From: Proteobacteria bacterium UBA7420
Lineage (GTDB): Bacteria > Pseudomonadota > Gammaproteobacteria > Magnimaribacterales > D2472
Direction: 5' to 3'
NCBI GenBank assembly: GCA_002469975.1
Contig: DKMG01000084.1
Span: forward strand, 1 to 8,751
Length of the DNA: 8,751 bases
A program made the translations under genes and the position numbers. Below the pieces are notes generated by a model. That model was not told the origin of the DNA, did not search any database, and worked only from the letters and a program-made list of their open reading frames with translations. Each line of letters begins with the position of its first letter. Within the stretch, counting starts at the first letter, position 1. Below are positions 1 through 3,561 of this stretch, piece after piece.

Positions 1-258
1 TATGTTCTGACCAAGGATGAGGGCGGTCGTCATACACCGTTTTTCTCGAACTATCGTCCACAATTCTATTTCCGCACAACTGATGTGACCGGATCTGTAG
101 AATTGCCGGAAGGCACCGAGATGGTTATGCCTGGTGATAACATTAAGATGACAGTGACTTTGATTGCCCCGATCGCTATGGAAGAAGGTCTGAAGTTTGC
201 GATTAGAGAAGGCGGCAGAACAGTTGGAGCTGGCGTAGTAGCAAAGATTATTAAGTAA
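1..258 (+). CDS. tuf: Elongation factor Tu, C-terminal 85 residues (5' end outside window)
   Basis: EF-Tu is the GTPase that carries aminoacyl-tRNA to the ribosomal A site. Only the end of beta-barrel domain 3 is visible, in frame 1 from the first base to TAA at 256-258. Recognisable family blocks are DEGGRHTPFF near the start, YRPQFYFRTTDVTG, MPGDNIKM, and the C-terminal IREGGRTVGAGVVAKI, which is nearly invariant in bacterial EF-Tu. The gene ends at the normal place, two residues after VVAKI. The position just upstream of tRNA-Trp and secE is that of tufB in gammaproteobacteria; whether a second copy exists cannot be seen here. A terminator follows 19 bases after the stop. The first arginine codons are CGT, CGT and CGC and only the last two are AGA, whereas AGA dominates downstream. 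The GTP-binding domain lies outside the window. Confidence 0.97.
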   Translation, partial: YVLTKDEGGRHTPFFSNYRPQFYFRTTDVTGSVELPEGTEMVMPGDNIKMTVTLIAPIAMEEGLKFAIREGGRTVGAGVVAKIIK

Positions 259-277
259 TTAAACAATTTTACAATTG

Positions 278-303
278 TGCCGAGATTAACGCTCGGCATT
301 TTT
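278..303 (+). terminator. Rho-independent terminator after tuf
   Basis: A perfect 7-bp GC-rich stem, TGCCGAG (278-284) with CTCGGCA (292-298), encloses a 7-base loop and is followed at once by five T (299-303). This is the classic intrinsic terminator layout. It lies 19 bases after the tuf stop and 24 bases before the tRNA, so it should end at least part of the tuf transcript. Its efficiency, and hence how much read-through reaches trpT-secE-nusG, cannot be read from the sequence. Confidence 0.88.
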
Positions 304-314
304 GTCTCTATTTA
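286..314 (+). promoter_or_regulatory. Weak candidate promoter for the trpT-secE-nusG unit
   Basis: If the preceding terminator is efficient, the tRNA and secE need a promoter in very little space. The best sigma70-like pair I can find is TTAACG (286-291, 4 of 6 matches to TTGACA) and TATTTA (309-314, 3 of 6 matches to TATAAT), separated by 17 bases. Transcription would start near 321, a few bases before the tRNA. The -35 would lie inside the terminator loop. The match is poor and could be chance in AT-rich DNA. Confidence 0.22.
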
Positions 315-327
315 TAGGAGAAAATTT

Positions 328-403
328 AGGCCAGTAGCTCAACTGGTAGAGCGACGGCCTCCAAAGCCGTAGGTTGAGGGTTCAAGTCCTTCCTGGCCTG
401 CCA
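328..403 (+). tRNA. trpT: tRNA-Trp, anticodon CCA
   Basis: A complete 76-nt cloverleaf can be folded by hand. The acceptor stem AGGCCAG (328-334) pairs with CTGGCCT (393-399) over 7 bp. The D stem is GCTC/GAGC (337-340 with 349-352). The anticodon stem ACGGC/GCCGT (354-358 with 366-370) closes the loop CTCCAAA, with anticodon CCA at 361-363, which reads UGG (Trp). The T stem is GAGGG/CCTTC (376-380 with 388-392, one G-U pair) around loop TTCAAGT. The discriminator is G400 and the CCA end is encoded at 401-403. A tRNA-Trp between tuf and secE is a common gammaproteobacterial arrangement. With no terminator before secE, it is probably cut out of a longer transcript carrying secE and nusG. Confidence 0.98.
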
Positions 404-408
404 AGGAG
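404..408 (+). promoter_or_regulatory. Distant Shine-Dalgarno of secE abutting the tRNA 3' end
   Basis: AGGAG at 404-408 begins at the base right after the tRNA CCA. It is the only good Shine-Dalgarno match before secE, but it lies 19 bases from the ATG at 428, well beyond the usual 5-9. The alternative AAGA at 421-424 is too close and weak. No alternative start codon lies between them in frame. Exact 3' maturation of the tRNA would leave AGGAG at the extreme 5' end of the secE messenger. Confidence 0.4.
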
Positions 409-427
409 CTGGTTTAAATTAAGAAAT

Positions 428-790
428 ATGGCAAAGGGTAAAGCATCAAACATTGCCGATAAGATTAAGTGGCTTCTAGCCATCGGTATCTTTTCAGTCG
501 CTGTTATTGGAAATGGTTATTACACTGAAGTTGCATTCCTATACAGAGTGCTCGCAGTTGTAGCACTATTTCTTGTTGCTACATTTATTCTTGCTAACAC
601 AGTTTTTGGCGCAGGCGCTGTGAAGTTAATGCGTGAATCTAGAACTGAGATGAGAAGGGTGGTTTGGCCGTCGAGGATAGAGACCACTCAAACCTTCATG
701 GTAGTTTTTGGTTCAATTGTCGTGCTCTGTTTATTTTTTTGGGCTTTAGAGTCATTGTTGAGTTGGTTAACTAAATTAATTTTAGGATAG
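428..790 (+). CDS. secE: Preprotein translocase subunit SecE
   Basis: SecE is the small essential membrane subunit of the SecYEG protein-conducting channel, where it clamps the two halves of SecY. The 120-residue product is close to the 127 of E. coli and has three hydrophobic spans, at about residues 14-30, 36-57 and 90-117. This is the three-span form typical of gamma- and betaproteobacteria. The family signature sits before the last span: an amphipathic stretch TEMRRVVWPSRIETTQ at 73-88 with the conserved WPSR and TxQT positions. The frame is open further upstream, to a TTG at 374, but that extension would translate through the tRNA. The ATG at 428, giving MAKGKAS, is therefore the start. 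The gene lies 24 bases after tRNA-Trp and 7 bases before nusG, its usual partner. Confidence 0.96.
   Translation: MAKGKASNIADKIKWLLAIGIFSVAVIGNGYYTEVAFLYRVLAVVALFLVATFILANTVFGAGAVKLMRESRTEMRRVVWPSRIETTQTFMVVFGSIVVLCLFFWALESLLSWLTKLILG
784..787 (+). promoter_or_regulatory. Shine-Dalgarno supporting the GTG start of nusG
   Basis: AGGA at 784-787 lies inside the last codons of secE, 10 bases before the GTG at 798. The arrangement supports translational coupling of secE and nusG. It favours the GTG over the in-frame ATG at 816, which would cut off the conserved first strand (WYVIMAYSGYE). Confidence 0.55.
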
Positions 791-797
791 TAATAAA

Positions 798-1325
798 GTG
801 AATTGGTACGTAATAATGGCATATTCCGGATACGAGCTTAAAGTGAAAGCTGCGATTGAAGAGCGTATTGCATTGGCGGGATTAGAGGATCAATTCGGTG
901 AAATACTTGTCCCTACAGAATCTGTAGTTGAGCTCAAAAGCGGCGCTAAGAAAAAAACTGAAAGAAAATTTTTTCCTGGTTACATCTTAATAGAGATGGA
1001 GATGAATGATGATACTTGGCAGCTTGTTAAGCACACGCCAAGAGTTAGCACCTTCGTCGGTGGCAAGAAAGACAAACCATCCTCTATTTCAAAGAGCGAT
1101 GTGGATAACATATTAAATCGTATAGAGGTAGGCGAAGAGGCTCCTCGTCCTAAAACATTATTCGAACCAGGCGAAGTAATCAGAGTCTGTGATGGCCCAT
1201 TCAATGACTTTAATGGGATTGTTGAGGAAGTAGATTACGAGAGAAGCAAGGCGAAAGTCTCGGTTCAAATTCTTGGTAGATCCACTCCAGTTCAGTTAGA
1301 TTTCATGCAAATAGAGAAAACATAA
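798..1325 (+). CDS. nusG: Transcription termination/antitermination factor NusG
   Basis: NusG binds the clamp of RNA polymerase, suppresses pausing, works with Rho in termination and links polymerase to ribosomal protein S10. The 175-residue product (E. coli 181) has both expected parts. The NGN domain spans about 1-115, with WYVIMAYSGYE at the start and the conserved ERKFFPGYILIEM block near 55-67. The C-terminal KOW domain spans about 122-175, with EPGEVIRVCDGPFNDFNGIVEEVDY and the terminal LDFMQIEK. The start is GTG, chosen because it keeps the WYV strand; an ATG six codons later would remove it. The short N-terminal tail before WYV is a few residues briefer than in E. coli. The stop codon overlaps the rplK start by one base (TAATG), so the E. 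coli-type spacer with the L11 promoter and L1 operator is absent. Confidence 0.97.
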   Translation: MNWYVIMAYSGYELKVKAAIEERIALAGLEDQFGEILVPTESVVELKSGAKKKTERKFFPGYILIEMEMNDDTWQLVKHTPRVSTFVGGKKDKPSSISKSDVDNILNRIEVGEEAPRPKTLFEPGEVIRVCDGPFNDFNGIVEEVDYERSKAKVSVQILGRSTPVQLDFMQIEKT

Positions 1326-1759
1326 TGGCAAAGAAAGGAAAAAAAATAGCAACAATTTTGAAACTGCAGATTCCTGCGGGCGAAGCTAATCCGAGTCCAC
1401 CTGTTGGTCCAGCCCTAGGTCAGGCAGCTGTTAATATCATGGATTTTTGTAATGCTTTTAATGCTGCCACTCAAGGCACAGAAAAAGGTTTACCACTGCC
1501 AGTAGCTATCACTGTATACGAAGATAAATCTTTCACTTTCGAGGTGAAATCAGCTCCAGCAGCAGTTTTGATTAAGAAAGTCTTGGGATTAACGAAAGGA
1601 AGTGCTGTCCCAAATAGAGACAAGGTTGGAACAATTACCAGAGCACAGCTTGAAGAGATTGTGACAATGAAGCAAAAAGATCTCAATGCAAATGAGATGG
1701 ATCAAGCGGTAAAAATTATTGAAGGTACAGCCCGTAGTATGGGTGTTGAGGTTAAATAA
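1325..1759 (+). CDS. rplK: 50S ribosomal protein L11
   Basis: L11 binds the GTPase-associated region of 23S rRNA at the base of the L7/L12 stalk. It takes part in factor-dependent GTP hydrolysis and in RelA activation by uncharged tRNA. The product has 144 residues (E. coli 142). The N-terminal domain carries the proline-rich signature PSPPVGPALGQ at 23-33, the thiostrepton-contact region of the family, followed by NIMDFCNAFN. The C-terminal rRNA-binding domain ends in the characteristic EGTARSMG at 133-140. Its ATG overlaps the nusG stop, and its own stop overlaps the rplA start in the same TAATG form, so nusG, rplK and rplA are probably translationally coupled. The ribosome-binding site is weak (GAGA within the nusG end), which fits dependence on coupling. 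Confidence 0.98.
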   Translation: MAKKGKKIATILKLQIPAGEANPSPPVGPALGQAAVNIMDFCNAFNAATQGTEKGLPLPVAITVYEDKSFTFEVKSAPAAVLIKKVLGLTKGSAVPNRDKVGTITRAQLEEIVTMKQKDLNANEMDQAVKIIEGTARSMGVEVK

Positions 1760-2451
1760 TGACAAAGTTAACAAAAAAGAAAAAACAGTTACTAGAGCTG
1801 GTGAACCCAGAAACTACTTACTCTCTTGATGAGGCTATGACTATTTTCCAAACAGTGAAATCACCTAAGTTTGATGAATCTATAGACATAGCATTAAGAC
1901 TTGGGATTGATGCTAGTAAATCAGACCAGAATGTTAGAGGCGCAATTACTCTTCCACATTCACTTGGCAAAGCTGTCTCAGTAGCAGTTTTTGCAGACGG
2001 CGATCAGGCCAAAGAAGCTACAGATGCTGGAGCAGACTTTGTAGGCCTCGACGATCTCGCTGAAAAGTTTAAAAAAGAAGAGATTTCTGTAGACGTAGTA
2101 ATCTCGACTCAGGCTGCCATGAAAGTTGTGGGTCAACTAGGTCAGGTACTAGGTCCAAAAGGACTCATGCCAAACCCTAAAACTGGTACAGTCACTGAGA
2201 AAGTTGGAGATGCCATTAAAAATGCAAAATCTGGCCAAGTAAGATTTAGAACAGATAAGAATGGAATTCTGCACGGATGTATCGGCAAGGTTTCTTTTTC
2301 TGCCAATCAAATACAAGAAAATGCAGCCGCTATGATGGACGAGGTTAAGAAATTAAAACCCGCTACTGCAAAAGGTATTTATATTCATAGTGTTGCCTTA
2401 AGTAGCACGATGGGACCAGGAGTCAAGGTTGCTCCTGCATCCTTAGTATAG
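1759..2451 (+). CDS. rplA: 50S ribosomal protein L1
   Basis: L1 forms the mobile stalk at the ribosomal E site and helps move deacylated tRNA out. In E. coli it also represses translation of its own rplKA messenger. The 230-residue product (E. coli 234) contains the family signature GQVLGPKGLMPNPKTGT at about 128-144 in domain II. The RNA-contact pattern of domain I lies near the ends, with FDESIDIALRLGID at 38-51 and the C-terminal STMGPGVKV at 216-224. A GAGG Shine-Dalgarno at 1748-1751 lies 7 bases before the ATG, inside the end of rplK, and the ATG overlaps the rplK stop. A hairpin with a T6 loop begins directly after the stop codon. No E. coli-like L1 operator could be recognised near rplK, so autoregulation by L1 is uncertain here. 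Confidence 0.98.
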   Translation: MTKLTKKKKQLLELVNPETTYSLDEAMTIFQTVKSPKFDESIDIALRLGIDASKSDQNVRGAITLPHSLGKAVSVAVFADGDQAKEATDAGADFVGLDDLAEKFKKEEISVDVVISTQAAMKVVGQLGQVLGPKGLMPNPKTGTVTEKVGDAIKNAKSGQVRFRTDKNGILHGCIGKVSFSANQIQENAAAMMDEVKKLKPATAKGIYIHSVALSSTMGPGVKVAPASLV

Positions 2452-2452
2452 T

Positions 2453-2476
2453 TTTAGGGTCTTTTTTGACCCTAGA
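2453..2476 (+). other. Stem-loop directly after the rplA stop
   Basis: TAGGGTC (2455-2461) pairs perfectly with GACCCTA (2468-2474) around a loop of six T. A wobble pair and one more A-T pair extend the stem to 2453-2476. It starts two bases after the rplA stop. No T-run follows on either strand, so it does not look like a normal intrinsic terminator. It may be a processing or 3'-end protecting hairpin at the junction of the L11 and L10 units, or the first helix of the L10 leader. Confidence 0.6.
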
Positions 2477-2494
2477 TTGTTGCGATTATCGCAG

Positions 2495-2540
2495 CCGTCA
2501 AAGACCGTAGGTGCGAAAGCTTAATTTCCTACGTAGGTGG
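2495..2540 (+). ncRNA. L10 leader (kink-turn autoregulatory mRNA element)
   Basis: In E. coli the L10-(L7/L12)4 complex binds the rplJ leader and blocks translation of rplJ and rplL. The core is recognisable here. A lower helix CCGTC (2495-2499) pairs with GGTGG (2536-2540), including two G-U pairs. An asymmetric internal loop has AAAGAC (2500-2505) opposite TA (2534-2535). An upper helix CGTAGG (2506-2511) pairs perfectly with CCTACG (2528-2533). The stretches GTCAAAGACCGTAGGTG and CTTAAT followed by CCTACGTAG resemble, from memory, the conserved E. coli leader and the Rfam L10 leader family. The apical part is reduced to GC-GAAA-GC (2513-2520). The position between rplA and rplJ is exactly as expected. 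The full leader probably spans 2452-2602. Confidence 0.85.
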
Positions 2541-2574
2541 TGTTCAAATTGCGAAGGCGGTTTGTCACTGATTA

Positions 2575-2584
2575 GCCGAAAGGC
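2575..2584 (+). other. Small GAAA-tetraloop hairpin before the rplJ ribosome-binding site
   Basis: GCC (2575-2577) pairs with GGC (2582-2584) around a GAAA tetraloop, four bases before the AAAGGAG of rplJ. At only three base pairs it is marginal on its own, and the same bases can pair upstream with CGGTT (2558-2562). It may be part of the structure that presents or hides the ribosome-binding site. Confidence 0.35.
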
Positions 2585-2588
2585 ATTA

Positions 2589-2595
2589 AAAGGAG
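2589..2595 (+). promoter_or_regulatory. Strong Shine-Dalgarno of rplJ
   Basis: AAAGGAG at 2589-2595 lies 7 bases before the GTG at 2603 and fixes that codon as the rplJ start. It is the likely end target of L10-leader control. AGGAG can pair with TTCCT (2526-2530) of the leader, with one G-U pair. Confidence 0.85.
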
Positions 2596-2602
2596 AATTG
2601 CT

Positions 2603-3133
2603 GTGGCATTAGCTAGAGAAGATAAAGAGAGAATTGTTCGAGAAGTTAAGGAAGTTTCGGCTTCTGCCTCTTCGCTTGTGATTTCAGATGCCAGGGGCCT
2701 TAAGGTTTCTGAGCTGACTGAGATTAGAAGACAGGGAACAGAGTCTGGTATTCATATCCAGGTTATTAAAAACTCGCTTGCAAAATTGGCATTTGAAGGA
2801 ACTGACTTTGGTTGCACCAATGACGTTCTGACAGGTCCCTCATTATTTGCATTCTCATATGCAGAGCCAGGCGCAGCAGCGAAGATGTTAAAAACATACG
2901 CCAAAAATTTTGACGCTCTTGAGGTCAAAGCTTTGGTAGTAGAAGGGCAACTTCTCGATGGATCGCAAATTGATGTATTAGCATCATTGCCTTCAAGAGA
3001 AGAGGCATTAACTCTTATCGCTTCTGTACTGCAGGCACCTATAGGTAAATTTGCAACACTTCTTAATGAAGTGCCAAGCAAATTAGCTAGAGTTCTTGCA
3101 GCAGTTCGTGACAACAAACAGGCTAACGCCTAA
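2603..3133 (+). CDS. rplJ: 50S ribosomal protein L10
   Basis: L10 anchors the L7/L12 dimers to the 23S rRNA stalk base and, bound to L7/L12, represses its own messenger. The product has 176 residues, slightly longer than the 165 of E. coli. The globular rRNA-binding domain (about 1-130) shows the family blocks SDARGLKVSELTEIRRQ at 28-44, the VIKNSLAKLAFEGT block at 54-67 and LTGPSLFAFSY at 76-86. The C-terminal part (about 133-172), ending in LLNEVPSKLARVLAAVRD, is the long helix that carries the L7/L12 dimers. The start is GTG, supported by the spacing to AAAGGAG and by the MALAREDKERIV start, which matches the family. rplL follows after 16 bases. Confidence 0.97.
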   Translation: MALAREDKERIVREVKEVSASASSLVISDARGLKVSELTEIRRQGTESGIHIQVIKNSLAKLAFEGTDFGCTNDVLTGPSLFAFSYAEPGAAAKMLKTYAKNFDALEVKALVVEGQLLDGSQIDVLASLPSREEALTLIASVLQAPIGKFATLLNEVPSKLARVLAAVRDNKQANA

Positions 3134-3149
3134 ATCTAGGAGAAAAAAA

Positions 3150-3527
3150 ATGGCAATATCTAAAGATGATATTTTAAGTTCGATTGAAGAGATGTCCGTG
3201 ATGGACTTGGTTGAGTTAATCTCAGCTATTGAAGAAAAATTTGGTGTAACTGCTGCTGCTGCCGTAGCTGCTGCCCCGGCTGCTGCTGGTGGTGGAGAAG
3301 AGGCTGCCGAAGAACAAACTGACTTTGATGTCGTTTTGACTGCAGCTGGCGATCAAAAGGTTCAAGTAATTAAAGCTGTTAGAGCAATTACTGGCTTAGG
3401 TCTCAAAGAAGCTAAAGACTTAGTAGACGGCGCTCCTAACACTTTAAAAGAAGGCGCACCAAAAGCTGAAGCTGAAGAGATGCTCAAGCAATTAATTGAA
3501 GCTGGAGCAACTGCAGAACTTAAGTAA
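3150..3527 (+). CDS. rplL: 50S ribosomal protein L7/L12
   Basis: L7/L12 is the multicopy stalk protein that recruits and activates EF-Tu, EF-G and other GTPases. The 125-residue product (E. coli 121) has the three canonical parts. These are the N-terminal dimerisation/L10-binding domain (about 1-33), a flexible hinge rich in Ala, Gly and Glu (about 34-56), and the C-terminal factor-binding domain (57-125) with GLGLKEAKDLVDGAP at 82-96. The frame is open 18 codons further upstream, into rplJ. The ATG at 3150 is chosen because AGGAG (3138-3142) lies 7 bases before it and MAISKDDIL matches the family start. Only 34 bases separate it from rpoB, without a hairpin. Confidence 0.98.
   Translation: MAISKDDILSSIEEMSVMDLVELISAIEEKFGVTAAAAVAAAPAAAGGGEEAAEEQTDFDVVLTAAGDQKVQVIKAVRAITGLGLKEAKDLVDGAPNTLKEGAPKAEAEEMLKQLIEAGATAELK
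3252..3296 (+). repeat. GCT-rich low-complexity tract encoding the L7/L12 hinge
   Basis: Residues 35-49 are encoded almost only by GCT/GCC alanine codons and GGT/GGA glycine codons, giving short runs of the trinucleotide GCT. This is the normal composition of the L7/L12 hinge. It is also a place where length can vary by slippage, and may explain the few extra residues relative to E. coli. Confidence 0.7.
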
Positions 3528-3561
3528 ATCTGTAATTTAAATAATATTTCAAGAGCAACAT

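Noticed and set aside
374..427. 18-codon N-terminal extension of secE from TTG at 374
   Set aside because: It would translate the T arm and acceptor end of tRNA-Trp; the family start matches the ATG at 428.
1273..1301. Possible promoter for rplK inside nusG (TTGGTA, 17 bases, TTAGAT)
   Set aside because: Only 4 of 6 and 3 of 6 consensus matches, within constrained coding sequence; indistinguishable from chance.
2447..2452. TATAGT resembling a -10 box at the end of rplA, a possible rplJ promoter
   Set aside because: No acceptable -35 at 15-18 bases upstream and no extended TG motif, so the promoter call cannot be supported.
2752..3117. Minus-strand open frame of 121 codons opposite rplJ
   Set aside because: It is antisense to a complete, conserved rplJ. 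The length reflects codon composition of the sense strand, and no recognisable protein motif is present.
3540..3545. AATAAT resembling a -10 box before rpoB
   Set aside because: No -35 match at the proper distance; the spacer is simply AT-rich.
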